From Lentzea tibetensis (GTDB lineage: Bacteria > Actinomycetota > Actinomycetes > Mycobacteriales > Pseudonocardiaceae): 64,000 nucleotides of DNA. Every line of letters begins with the position of its first letter. Position 1 is the first letter of the stretch. The DNA lies in assembly GCF_007845675.1 (NCBI RefSeq), contig NZ_VOBR01000001.1, positions 460,253 through 524,252 of the forward strand, in the 5' to 3' direction. Shown in pieces: positions 45,514 through 53,945 of the stretch. The position numbers and the translations under genes were made by a program. The notes under the pieces are model-generated. The model saw only the letters and a list, made by a program, of their open reading frames with translations, did not search any database and had not been told where the DNA came from.

Positions 45514-47409
45514 TCCAGAGTCCTGCAGCGCCACGAGGGCGGCATCGAGCAGTTCCTCCGCGTCGCGATGCCGCCCGGCAGCGAGGTGGGCGCGTGCCGT
45601 GAACATCCACACTCGGGCCTTGTCGACGCCGTCGTCCAGCAGCGCCTCGCACTCGCGCAGCTCGCAGACGGCGTCGTCGGCCCGCCCCATGTCGATCAGC
45701 ACCTCTCCGACGCGCCGCCGGGCGAGCCCGATCCCGCGGGTGCGCCCCTGCCGCGTCTCGACGTCGACGGCCTGCCGGAAGCAGTCGAGCGCGACGTCGA
45801 GCTGCCCACGCGTTCGGTGCGCGCGCCCGAGCTGAACGAGGGCGGTCGCTCGGCTGCCGAGGTCCTGTTCGCCCGCGTGGTCGAGCACCGCGCGAAGTTC
45901 TCGAAGGGCCTCGTCAACGCGGCCGAGGTTGGTCAACGCGACGGCGAGCTGGTTGCGCAGCCGCGCCTCCGCCACCGGCTCACCGCACTCCTGTGCCGCC
46001 CGGATGCCCAGCTCGTGGGTGAGCACCCAGTCCGAGTAGTGGTGACGTCGCTGGAACAACGCCCACATCGCCTCGCACATCTGCCACACCAGGTCGAGCC
46101 ACCCGAAGTCCTGCGCGGCGCGCAGCGCGTGGACGAGGTTGTCCCGTTCGTGCTCGAGCCAGCCCAACGCCTCGGCGCGCGTGGCGAAAGCACCAGTCCG
46201 CACGACATGGTATCTCGGCCCAACCCTGGGTCTTCCCGGAATGGCAACGATGTCGGCGGCCACGCTCCTGTCCCGGTACCACTCGACAACGCGGCGGATC
46301 GCGTCCTCGCGTTCGGGGTCGTCCTGTCCGCGCGCGTGCAACCGCAACAGGTCGTGGAACCGGAACCGGTCGTCGCCGAGCTCGGTGAGCAGGTTCTTCT
46401 CGATGAGGTCGTCGAGCTCGTCCTCGACCTCGCCGATGTCGTCGTTCATCATTGCCGCGGCGGCCTCCACACCGAACGACGTCCCCGGATGCCAGGCGGT
46501 GAGCCGGTAGAGCTTCTGCTGCCGAGGCGCTAGCTCTACATAGGACATGTCGAGCACGGTCCGCACCGAGGTCGAGCCGTCGAGGTCCATGTTGGACAGT
46601 CGACGACTCTCCGTTCTCAGCTCGACGACCTCACGGGACAACGACCGCCGAGGCCGCCGCGACAGCCGCGCCCCGATCACGCGCAACGCGATCGGCAGAC
46701 CACCGCACAGCGCAGCCAACTCCTCGGCGGCCTCGGCCTCGTCCGAGAGCCGCTGCTCGCCCACGATCTGCTCCAGCAATTCGACCGAAGCCGCAACCCC
46801 CATCGGGCCGACCTCGATAAACCGAGCCCCGTCGACACCGAGCGGACTCAGTCGCCATCGGCTCGTCACCACGACCACACAACGGGACGACGCAGGCAAC
46901 AACGGCCGCACCTGCCCGGCCGAGGCCGCGTCGTCGAACAGGATCGCGAACGACTTGTCGGCCGTGACCGAGCGGAACAACGCCTGGCGTTGCGCGAGCC
47001 CCGGCGGAATCAGGTCAGGCTCAACACCCAACGCGCCGAGGAACCACTCCAGTACCTCGTTGGGCTGCGCGGCCTCCGCCTGCGAATGGGCGCCGAGATC
47101 CACGTACAGCTGGCCGTCGGGAAAGGTCGTCCTGGCGTCGTGCAGCCAGCGCAACGCCAACGACGTCTTCCCCACCCCAGCTGGACCGCTGACCACCACC
47201 AACAACTGGCGGTCGACCTCCTCGCCGAGCCACCGCGCGAGCTCTGTCAGCTCATCGTGCCGGCTGACGAACACCCGTGGCGCCGACGGCAGTTGGTGCG
47301 GCACCACCTGTCCAAGTCGACTGGAATGGAAGTGCACCTCCCCGATGTTGCCCGCCTGCACCACGTTTCCACGTACCGTCCCCGACATCTCGTTCTCAGC
47401 ACCAACCAC
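45274..47409 (-). CDS. NB-ARC-TPR STAND protein with amyloid-like N-terminal motif
   Basis: A 711-residue protein. Residues 10-28 carry GTVRGNVVQAGNIGEVHFH, a hydrophobic glycine/glutamine-containing motif like those placed N-terminal to actinobacterial STAND proteins. An NB-ARC ATPase follows, with P-loop SGPAGVGKTSLA (Lys81), FAILFDDA, VVVTSRWRLS and the GLPIALRV box, then a winged-helix region ending HDLLRLHARG, then TPR repeats. There is no SARP or LuxR DNA-binding domain, so it probably acts by nucleotide-driven oligomerisation. The start is a GTG with a weak site; an ATG at 47388 keeps the motif and is equally possible. Confidence 0.88.
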   Translation of the reverse strand: MVGAENEMSGTVRGNVVQAGNIGEVHFHSSRLGQVVPHQLPSAPRVFVSRHDELTELARWLGEEVDRQLLVVVSGPAGVGKTSLALRWLHDARTTFPDGQLYVDLGAHSQAEAAQPNEVLEWFLGALGVEPDLIPPGLAQRQALFRSVTADKSFAILFDDAASAGQVRPLLPASSRCVVVVTSRWRLSPLGVDGARFIEVGPMGVAASVELLEQIVGEQRLSDEAEAAEELAALCGGLPIALRVIGARLSRRPRRSLSREVVELRTESRRLSNMDLDGSTSVRTVLDMSYVELAPRQQKLYRLTAWHPGTSFGVEAAAAMMNDDIGEVEDELDDLIEKNLLTELGDDRFRFHDLLRLHARGQDDPEREDAIRRVVEWYRDRSVAADIVAIPGRPRVGPRYHVVRTGAFATRAEALGWLEHERDNLVHALRAAQDFGWLDLVWQMCEAMWALFQRRHHYSDWVLTHELGIRAAQECGEPVAEARLRNQLAVALTNLGRVDEALRELRAVLDHAGEQDLGSRATALVQLGRAHRTRGQLDVALDCFRQAVDVETRQGRTRGIGLARRRVGEVLIDMGRADDAVCELRECEALLDDGVDKARVWMFTARAHLAAGRHRDAEELLDAALVALQDSGSSAHLADVFVLKAEVAERHGTVEQARDQYRSALACYGDSVDPSVERIQTALAALDWNQDESAPHVPEQQVSGTRECECR

Positions 47410-48017
47410 CCGCCATCACCCCGAAAGACAACGCTACGACTTATTGCCGGGACATAGCAGGCCCAGAGGCGCGTAACAACGGTCACTCTTCGTGAGACAC
47501 ACGAACCCGAACCGGCGAACCTTCGATCACCTTTGGTCCATTGTGGACATCTTTGAGAATCGCTTCATCAGGGCGGTGTCGACCCCGTCATCGGACCACC
47601 GGCTGCCGCCGGTCTCACCGACCTACCTGTGCAGCACACCAGCAAGGTGCTGGGCACGTCGAAGGAGGCATCGCTGCCTACCCGATAGTCGGGCTGCCGA
47701 TATGCGATACAAGCCCTGATCTGCGATTACACCACCACCGCCCTGCACGACCTCACCAACGACGTGCGGGAGGCGGCGCCGCGGCGGGTGCTCCGCACCC
47801 ACACCGCCTCCGCCCGCGACCGGTTGCTCGACCCATATCGAAAACCCTGCACCAGATCTGCTCCCAGGGAAGCACAACACGATCACCGAAGATCAACCCC
47901 AGAGACGAGTGCACATAAGAATAGACCTGACTACCCAGCATGAACTCTGTTTTGGCCCCGGAGCACCTGCCAGTAGCCGCTTGGGCTGGGGACGCTCAAA
48001 TGTCCCCAGCCCGACTG
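47410..48017. other. About 600-bp stretch without a recognisable gene
   Basis: Only short frames with no clear ribosome sites are present. A plus-strand piece around 47710-47900 (YTTTALHDLTNDVREAAPRR) looks coding-like, but it has no start and no family I recognise. It is possibly a decayed gene. The 5' part must contain the NB-ARC gene promoter. Confidence 0.3.
47983..48012 (-). terminator. Stem-loop after the small minus-strand gene
   Basis: Perfect 10-base arms (gggctgggga / tccccagccc) with a 10-base loop, just beyond the stop of the 68-residue gene at 48018. Confidence 0.6.
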
Positions 48018-48224
48018 TCAGATCATGCTGTCCCAGGCAGGCCAGGTCTTCCGAAGCTGCGGCGGAGCGTTCTGCTCCCGTAGCCACAGACGAAGCCGAT
48101 ACGAGTCCGAACCCTTCAGCTCCTGCCCCGGCTTCTGCACAGCCTCGACCGGACACTCGAGCACGCCGACCAACTCGTTCCGGGGCGCGGGCAGCTGAAG
48201 GTCAATTGGACCGGGCAACGCCAT
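48018..48224 (-). CDS. Hypothetical protein, 68 residues
   Basis: Begins MALPGPIDLQLPAPRNELVG, continues GVLECPVEAVQKPGQELKGS and ends WPAWDSMI. The ATG has GAGG 9 bases upstream, and a 10-bp stem follows the stop, so the gene has a start signal and a terminator. The composition is that of a folded small soluble protein, with an amphipathic SYRLRLWLRE stretch. I do not recognise a family. The frame is open upstream, but with non-coding-like composition. Confidence 0.5.
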   Translation of the reverse strand: MALPGPIDLQLPAPRNELVGVLECPVEAVQKPGQELKGSDSYRLRLWLREQNAPPQLRKTWPAWDSMI

Positions 48225-48550
48225 CCCAGCGCACCTCGCCCCGCAGACCGGTATTCCTCTGCCGTGCTCACCCGAGCTGAGCGTCGTTGTCGACGAGTTG
48301 TCTCGCGACGTCGCCATGATGTGCCGCCGGTGCGGCGGAGGTGGCAGCGCTGCCACATCCCGGCTGATCGCGGCCTGCCGCAAGAGCCTGCGAGCCGTCG
48401 CAGTCGAAGCCGGCCGCGTCAGCCCGCTCACCGCCTGCGCGTGACTCCGGACCGTGGCGAGTCGGCGAGCTTCTCCTGACCGTGATCGGCGACTGACCTG
48501 AAACCCGAAAATCAGCAACCAGGATCTGTCGCACCGCGACCTCTCTACGC

Positions 48551-48576
48551 TAAGGTAAACCATATGGTTAACCTTA
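48551..48576. promoter_or_regulatory. Palindrome centred on the ArsR start codon
   Basis: taaggtaaaccat followed directly by atggttaacctta: 12 of 13 bases pair, and the right arm begins at the ATG itself. The left arm contains the Shine-Dalgarno-like AAGG. This is a likely auto-operator for the ArsR protein, blocking ribosome-site transcription or translation start. Confidence 0.65.
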
Positions 48577-48881
48577 GCCTGACGTTCGGTGCTCTGTCCG
48601 ACCCGACACGACGTTCGCTCGTGGCGTCGCTCGCAGGCGCTCCGCACACGATCGCCGACTTGGCCGCGCCGTTGCCCATGTCGCTGGTGGCGGTGAGCAA
48701 GCACGTCTCCGTGCTGGAGCGAGCCGGGCTGCTGTCGCGCAGGCGCGTGGGCCGCGCGCAGCTGTGCACCTTCACACCCGAGCCGATGGCATCGGCGTCG
48801 GCGTGGCTGTCACGCTACGAGTCGTTCTGGAACGCTCGTGCGGACTCGCTGGAACAGTTCCTCGCCGAGGAGGAGCGATGA
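48564..48881 (+). CDS. ArsR-family transcriptional regulator
   Basis: A 105-residue winged-helix protein: LTFGALSDPTRRSLVASLAG, then IADLAAPLPMSLVAVSKHVS with the recognition helix and LERAGLLSRRRVGR as the wing. No metal-binding cysteines are visible, so it belongs to the metal-independent ArsR/SdpR group that pairs with SRPBCC proteins. The ATG lies within a 26-base palindrome. The stop overlaps the next gene (ATGA), giving a two-gene operon. Confidence 0.92.
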   Translation: MVNLSLTFGALSDPTRRSLVASLAGAPHTIADLAAPLPMSLVAVSKHVSVLERAGLLSRRRVGRAQLCTFTPEPMASASAWLSRYESFWNARADSLEQFLAEEER

Positions 48882-49351
48882 CCTCGCTGGAAGTGCGCCG
48901 ATCCCTGCCACATCCGGCCGACCGAGTGTGGCGGGCGTTCACCGATCCCGCCGCATTGGCCGCATGGTTCTGGCCTCAGCGATTCGATCCGGTTGTGTCA
49001 GTGGATCTGCGCGTAGGTGGCTCGTACCGGATTGACGGGCCTGGCGCGGGAATGGCGGTGTCCGGCGTCTATCGCGAGGTGACGCCACCTTCGCGACTGG
49101 TGTTCACCTGGCAATGGGACAACGAGACCGAGACGACGCTCGTCACGGTGACCATCGTGCCATCGGCCACCGGAACCGAGCTGATGATCCGACACGAGCG
49201 GTTCGAGGACGACGTCGTGCGTGACGCTCACGAGCAGGGATGGTCGGACTGCCTGGACCGGCTGCCGGAGTGGCTGGCGCGAGATCCCCATCCAGCATGC
49301 ACAAGGTCTTGCCACGAACGCCAGCTGACGCGGTCTACTGTGGACGGCTAG
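48878..49351 (+). CDS. SRPBCC / AHSA1-like START-fold protein
   Basis: A 157-residue protein starting MTSLEVRRSLPHPADRVWRA. It has the AHSA1/SRPBCC landmarks FTDPAALAAWFWP, VGGSYRI, YREVTPPSRLVFTWQW and HEQGWSDCLDRLPEWL, which form a ligand-binding helix-grip pocket. The ligand is unknown. The ATG overlaps the ArsR stop and follows GAGGAGGAG. The coupling suggests the ArsR protein represses it. The last ~20 residues (beyond WLARDP) look unusual for the family and may reflect sequence drift at the end. Confidence 0.9.
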   Translation: MTSLEVRRSLPHPADRVWRAFTDPAALAAWFWPQRFDPVVSVDLRVGGSYRIDGPGAGMAVSGVYREVTPPSRLVFTWQWDNETETTLVTVTIVPSATGTELMIRHERFEDDVVRDAHEQGWSDCLDRLPEWLARDPHPACTRSCHERQLTRSTVDG

Positions 49352-49429
49352 CGGATCCGGCGATCTGGCCGTCCAGCACCGGCGGCCCCACCACCACCAC
49401 CACCAGCGCGCAAGCGGGCGTGCTGCTGG

Positions 49430-50038
49430 TCACGAATGCAATTCGTTGCTCCGGCCGCTGAAACAGGGGAAACCAGCTTCCAGCCGCGCCATCATGCTGT
49501 CGATCAGGGAGACCACGTCGGTGTCCTGGTCCTCTGCCGCGGCGAACATCGCGGCAAGCCCCACGCCGATCACCGCGCCGGCCAGAGCACGCACACCGGG
49601 ATCATCCGGCCGCCGCCCGGTGCGTTCGGCGACGACACCGGCCAGCAGCCGCATGGGGCCGCTGACCTGGTCGAGCAGTGTCGCGCGCAGCGGTGGCACG
49701 GACAACATGAGCAGCACCCGCTCGCGCAGTTTCCCGCGATCCGCTTCCGGTAGACCGCCGAGCACGTCGCGGAACGCGCCGCGCATGGCCTGCACGGGGG
49801 TGGACTCGGCAGGCTGCGCGCGAAAGGCGTCGAGGATGAGACCGTCGAAGTCATCCCACAACACCACGTCCTCCTTGGCCCGGAAGTAGCGGAAGAACGT
49901 GCTCTCCGAGACTTCCGCGGCCTCGGCGATCTGGCTCACCGTGGTCGCTTCGTAGCCCTGCTCGCGGAACAACCGCAGCGCGTGCTGCTGGAGGGTCGCC
50001 CGTGTCTTGGCCTTCTTGCGTTCGCGCAGTCCCGTCAC
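49430..50038 (-). CDS. TetR-family regulator
   Basis: A 202-residue protein with the helix-turn-helix TLQQHALRLFREQGYEATTV, then SQIAEAAEVSESTFFRYFRA, followed by a ligand domain of the MftR_C-like kind. The GTG start overlaps the stop of the amidohydrolase gene (GTGA), so both are one operon. A perfect 16-base palindrome in the operon promoter is its likely operator. Confidence 0.9.
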   Translation of the reverse strand: MTGLRERKKAKTRATLQQHALRLFREQGYEATTVSQIAEAAEVSESTFFRYFRAKEDVVLWDDFDGLILDAFRAQPAESTPVQAMRGAFRDVLGGLPEADRGKLRERVLLMLSVPPLRATLLDQVSGPMRLLAGVVAERTGRRPDDPGVRALAGAVIGVGLAAMFAAAEDQDTDVVSLIDSMMARLEAGFPCFSGRSNELHS

Positions 50039-51021
50039 AGCCGCAGCAACCGTTCCGCATTGCCGTGCGCGATCCGCGCCTTGTCGCCGGCACTCACCGG
50101 GAGCTGCTCGAGGAACGCACGTGCTTCCGCCATCGATCCGTAGGGATGGTCCGTGGCGAACATGATCCGGTCGGCACCGACCTGGAGCAACAGGTCCAGG
50201 AACGCCGGCGTCCAGTTGAACCCGGCAATCGTGTAGTGCACGTTCTCCCGCAGGTACGCGCCAACTGGCCGATTCAGCTTCGTGAGCTCCGGCGGCAGCG
50301 CCAAGTCGAGCCTGGGCAGCATGAACGGCAGCGTCTCACCCAGGTGGCCGATCACGAGCTGCAAGCCTGGATAGCGGTCGAAGGCACCGCTGAGGATGAC
50401 GCGGATGACGTGGGTCGCGGTGTCGATGTGCCACCCCCACGCCGAGGTGGCGAGCGCACCCGCCACCTCGGGTGCGTAGTTGCCGACGTACATCTCCTGC
50501 CGCGCGGGTGGCGTGGGGTGCAGGTAGATCGGAACTTCCAGCGATTCGGCCCGCTCGAGGATCGGCCAGAAGAACTCGTCGTCCAGGTAGCGACCACGGG
50601 TGTGCCCGTTGATCAGCGCGCCACGGAAGCCGTACTCGCGAACCGTGCGCTCCAGTTCGTCCGCGGCGGCTTCGGGGTCGGCGGTCGGCAACGCGGCGAA
50701 CCCCGCCAGCCGGGACGGGTGGCGCCGGACCGCTGCGGCGAGCAGATCGTTCGTCTCAAGGGCGAGTGGTACCGCCTCGGCCACGCCGAGCTGCTCCAGC
50801 CCCGGTGCGGTCAGTGACAAGACCTGCACGTCGACGCCAGCCGCGTCCATCGCGGCCACGCGGTCGACACCGATGTCGCACAACCGTTCCACGAGCGTTG
50901 TCAACCCCGCAGCCACCAACGGATGCGCCTTGGCCGACTCGGCCAAGGCCATGAGCTGCCGTCCGGGACCCGCCATGAAGGCCCGTGTCGCGTAGTGCTC
51001 CTCGAGCGCGATTGTCCGCAT
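50035..51021 (-). CDS. Amidohydrolase-2 family protein (gamma-resorcylate decarboxylase-like)
   Basis: A 328-residue TIM-barrel metalloenzyme starting MRTIALEEHYATRAF after GGAGG. Likely metal ligands are Glu7/Glu8 and His9 of the ExH box, His168 (YLHPTPP), His226 (GHLGET) and Asp291 (ATDHPYG). These match the ACMSD / gamma-resorcylate / 2,3-dihydroxybenzoate decarboxylase group, which removes CO2 from aromatic acids using one divalent metal. The exact substrate cannot be told. It is the first gene of an operon with a TetR regulator, which suggests induction by its aromatic substrate. Confidence 0.88.
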   Translation of the reverse strand: MRTIALEEHYATRAFMAGPGRQLMALAESAKAHPLVAAGLTTLVERLCDIGVDRVAAMDAAGVDVQVLSLTAPGLEQLGVAEAVPLALETNDLLAAAVRRHPSRLAGFAALPTADPEAAADELERTVREYGFRGALINGHTRGRYLDDEFFWPILERAESLEVPIYLHPTPPARQEMYVGNYAPEVAGALATSAWGWHIDTATHVIRVILSGAFDRYPGLQLVIGHLGETLPFMLPRLDLALPPELTKLNRPVGAYLRENVHYTIAGFNWTPAFLDLLLQVGADRIMFATDHPYGSMAEARAFLEQLPVSAGDKARIAHGNAERLLRL

Positions 51022-51039
51022 CGCAACCTCCGAAGAATC

Positions 51040-51055
51040 TGACAGTCGACTGTCA
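51040..51055. promoter_or_regulatory. Perfect palindrome in the amidohydrolase-TetR promoter
   Basis: tgacagtcgactgtca is a perfect 16-base palindrome, 19 bases before the amidohydrolase start. A CATAAT -10-like box sits just upstream of it on the minus strand, so a bound TetR dimer would cover the transcription start. Confidence 0.65.
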
Positions 51056-51272
51056 TTATGCAGTGAGCTATCAGAATTCGCACGAGGTGGACTGTGCGCG
51101 TCGTGAGAGATCGGAGCCCATCGCTGAGGAGGGCCCTGCCAGCGCCGCGCCGCAGTGACACGAGCCCTGCTCGACCAGATTGGCAAAGCTTGGTGTCGAA
51201 TCCAGTGTGGGCTGTTCGTGGGGTAGGTGAGCGGCCCGCCACGAGGGCACCGCCATGATCACAGGGGATGAG

Positions 51273-52106
51273 ATGTCGCACCCGGAACCCGTAGCCCGCC
51301 GGATGTTCGACCTGGTCGAGCCCATCGGCATGGTGCCCTACTTCGCCGACGAGTCGGACGAGGCCCTGATGTCGCTCGGCCTGCGCAACCAGTGGGACGC
51401 CTACTTCGCCGGACGGGCGGCGCCGTTCGGGCGGGCGGTGCCGGCTGAGGTGGTCCACGCGGTCTTCTACAACTTCGCCCCAGGCGAGGTGGCACGCCAC
51501 CTCCCGCGGGTTTGGGATCTGACCACGCCCGAGGCAGCGCTGGCCGCCCGCGAGCGGGGATGCGTCGCGGGGATGCGGCGGATTCTCGGTGAACTCGCCG
51601 ACGACCCCGGTGTCGCGCGCGCCGGCGACCTGCTGCTGAGGGCGGCGACCAGCGCGCCTGTGGAGGGACGCGCCCTCTTCGCCGCCCTCCGCGCGCTCCC
51701 GGTACCGCAGGAGTCCGTGGCCCGGTTGTGGCACGCGGCCACCCTGCTCCGCGAGCACCGCGGCGACGGCCACACCGTCGCTTTGATGGCAGAGGGCATC
51801 GGCGGTACGGAGGCCCACGTGCTCCACGCCCTGTCCGTCGACATGCCCGCGCAGGAGTTCGGCCGAGTCGGCCATCTCCCTGCCGCGCAGCTGACCGCGG
51901 TCATCGACGGCATGCGCGCCCGCGGTCTCGTCGGGACCGACGGCTGGCTCACCCCCGCCGGCCGGGCCACGAAGGAACGAGTCGAGGCGCTGACCGACCG
52001 GCTCGCGGAGGCGCCGTACAACGCCCTGTCCCCCAGCGAGCTCGACCGCCTCGTCGCCGACCTCGAACCGATCTCAGCTGCCATCCGGACGGTCTTCCCG
52101 TGGTAG
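51273..52106 (+). CDS. SCO6745-type protein (winged-helix-like)
   Basis: A 277-residue protein: PVARRMFDLVEPIGMVPYFA, then YFAGRAAPFGRAVPAEVVHA, a region with helix-turn-helix-like segments (AAQLTAVIDGMRARGLVGTD) and a C-terminal GRATKERVEALTDRLAE. This layout is shared by the SCO6745 family of actinobacterial proteins, whose role is not established. The ATG at 51273 has AGGGG 5 bases upstream; an ATG at 51255 is the alternative. It is divergent from the amidohydrolase operon. Confidence 0.75.
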   Translation: MSHPEPVARRMFDLVEPIGMVPYFADESDEALMSLGLRNQWDAYFAGRAAPFGRAVPAEVVHAVFYNFAPGEVARHLPRVWDLTTPEAALAARERGCVAGMRRILGELADDPGVARAGDLLLRAATSAPVEGRALFAALRALPVPQESVARLWHAATLLREHRGDGHTVALMAEGIGGTEAHVLHALSVDMPAQEFGRVGHLPAAQLTAVIDGMRARGLVGTDGWLTPAGRATKERVEALTDRLAEAPYNALSPSELDRLVADLEPISAAIRTVFPW

Positions 52107-52398
52107 TGGTCTACACCGTCGACAGGATGGGAGAACCCGGACGCCATCTGCAACCCGTCGGGGGTGCCCGGCCAGTGCTTGTCCAACGCCCGCCCTCCGT
52201 CGTGCTTGACCACCGACCGCAGCACCAGGCTGACCGTTGTGGGGCAGTACGTATGGATCACGGATGCAGCCGTCACCTCCTGTGCCTCGTCGCAACACGG
52301 TTCAGCGCGCGGATGTGCGCGATGTCGAGCGCCATCTCTGACGCGGCCTGCGTCGGGCATGTTCTCGGCAGACCAGAAGCCAACCGCGGCGTCGGCTG

Positions 52399-53499
52399 TC
52401 AGGTGGTGGTCGTGACGGCCTCCGTGCCCTCGTCCCACCGCCAGCGCACGTGGCGGCCGTGCAGGTGCACCCCGCCGATCCAGCGGTCGACACCGTTCAA
52501 CGCGACGTGATCGGCCTCGCCGGCCAGCACTCGTGCCCCGGTCGCGGTGAGCCGCAGTCGGGTGAGCCGGTCGACGTGGCCGTCGTCGGTGGCGTCGGCG
52601 CGCAGCAGCGGATCTGGCGCCTCGGTCAGTCGCCGGATCATGTCGAAGCAGAAGGTGTCGCCCAGGTACGGGCGGGTCTCTCGTCGCCAGAGGCGGGTGA
52701 ACGCGGTGCCCGCGTCAGGTGCGCCGTCGGCCACCGCGGCCAGGATCCGTCGTTCGGTGAGCGACAGTCCGTCGCGCGTCGACGGATACTTCCTGCTGAG
52801 CCGGTCGAACGCCTCGCCGAGGAAACGCAGATCGGTTGAGCGGGTGGCGGCGATGGTGCCCAGGCGGCTCGGCTCGGGTGCCCGCAGCGCGGCCCACGCC
52901 CTGGTGGCGAGATCCAGCGCGGCGGGTGTGAGCCGCTTGCACGCCTTGGTCGCAGGCAGCTCGCGCAACTGGTCGGGGCGCAGCTCGCCGAGTCCACCGA
53001 ACCGGGCGATCTCCGGATGTTCGCCGATGCAGATCAGCGTGATCCGCCCGGCAGGCACCCCCAACTCGGCCAGCCGGGACAGGACCTGGATGACCTGCAG
53101 CTGGTCGTAGAGGTCGGCCTCGAACCAGAGGACGTACTCGCCCTCACGGTTGGCCTCCAGGATGCGGTCCCGCTCGGCGAACATCTGCTCGCCTTCACGG
53201 CGGTCGTCGGCGCCCGCTCCGATGAGGAACGCGGCCCGGATCCGCCGCAGCTCCGCCGAACCCACCGCGGGCACCGGCCCCTCGTGCAGTACGTCGCGCC
53301 AGTAGATGAGGCGCCGTGCGAGCCCGGTGCCGGGCAGGTCGGTGGCGTCGCCGTTGCTGACGTGCAACGCCTCGGCCATCCAGTCGAGGTCGGGGCCGTC
53401 CGGCTCGCCGAGCAGGTGGCGCCGGGCGGCGGCGTACGACTCGCCTGTCTTGGCCATGCGGGCGCGCACGCGTCGTTTGAAGTCGGCCTGCTTTGTCAC
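52399..53499 (-). CDS. DUF1835 domain protein
   Basis: A 366-residue protein from a GTG with GGGAGA 6 bases upstream. The N-terminus is a short basic segment (KQADFKRRVRARMAKTGESY). The DUF1835 domain follows: HVSNGDATDL, GLARRLIYWRDVLHEGPVPA, EYVLWFEADLYDQLQVIQVL. The C-terminal half has a winged-helix-like stretch (GLSLTERRILAAVADGAPDA) and ends in GVDRWIGGVHLHGR. The biochemical role of the family is unknown. Transcribed alone. Confidence 0.8.
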   Translation of the reverse strand: MTKQADFKRRVRARMAKTGESYAAARRHLLGEPDGPDLDWMAEALHVSNGDATDLPGTGLARRLIYWRDVLHEGPVPAVGSAELRRIRAAFLIGAGADDRREGEQMFAERDRILEANREGEYVLWFEADLYDQLQVIQVLSRLAELGVPAGRITLICIGEHPEIARFGGLGELRPDQLRELPATKACKRLTPAALDLATRAWAALRAPEPSRLGTIAATRSTDLRFLGEAFDRLSRKYPSTRDGLSLTERRILAAVADGAPDAGTAFTRLWRRETRPYLGDTFCFDMIRRLTEAPDPLLRADATDDGHVDRLTRLRLTATGARVLAGEADHVALNGVDRWIGGVHLHGRHVRWRWDEGTEAVTTTT

Positions 53500-53945
53500 G
53501 ATCGTCTCCCGCGCACCGCCGGCGGTGTGTCCCCCAGCGACCGGTGCGGCGGGCGCACGCTCGACGACGAAGCTCCGGCCGAGAGGTGGACCTCCCTTTG
53601 CCTCCTGGGGTGACCCAGCTGGGGCGGATCGCCGGAGGTTGGGCACGGACGGGTGCCGCCCGTCATCGTACGCCGCGCGGCTGGCGTGGCGGGAAGTCCG
53701 AGCAGGGTGGCGTGGATGGGGGCTCTGCAGCACCAGGTCGCGCACGTTCGGTGAGCGCGTCGGCGAACGACGCCTCCTCCTCGCCACTCTCGTGCCAAGT
53801 TTCGCCAGCGCTGGATCCGGCACGGTGCCACCGGCGCAGGACACCGCAAGGTCCGTTGTGGACAGTCGGGTGCATGCATTGCGCACCATGTGCGGCAATC
53901 TGGCTGCACGATCGTGCCGCACGACCATGACCGACCGCAGTGCGG
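53500..53945. other. 446-bp stretch without a gene
   Basis: It lies between the DUF1835 start and the SARP stop. Several frames are open but none has a credible start or family. It should contain the DUF1835 promoter and the SARP gene's terminator; no strong stem is obvious. Confidence 0.4.

Noticed and set aside
52107-52398. Short frames between the SCO6745-type and DUF1835 genes
   Set aside because: No ribosome site, no recognisable family, and fewer than 300 bases.
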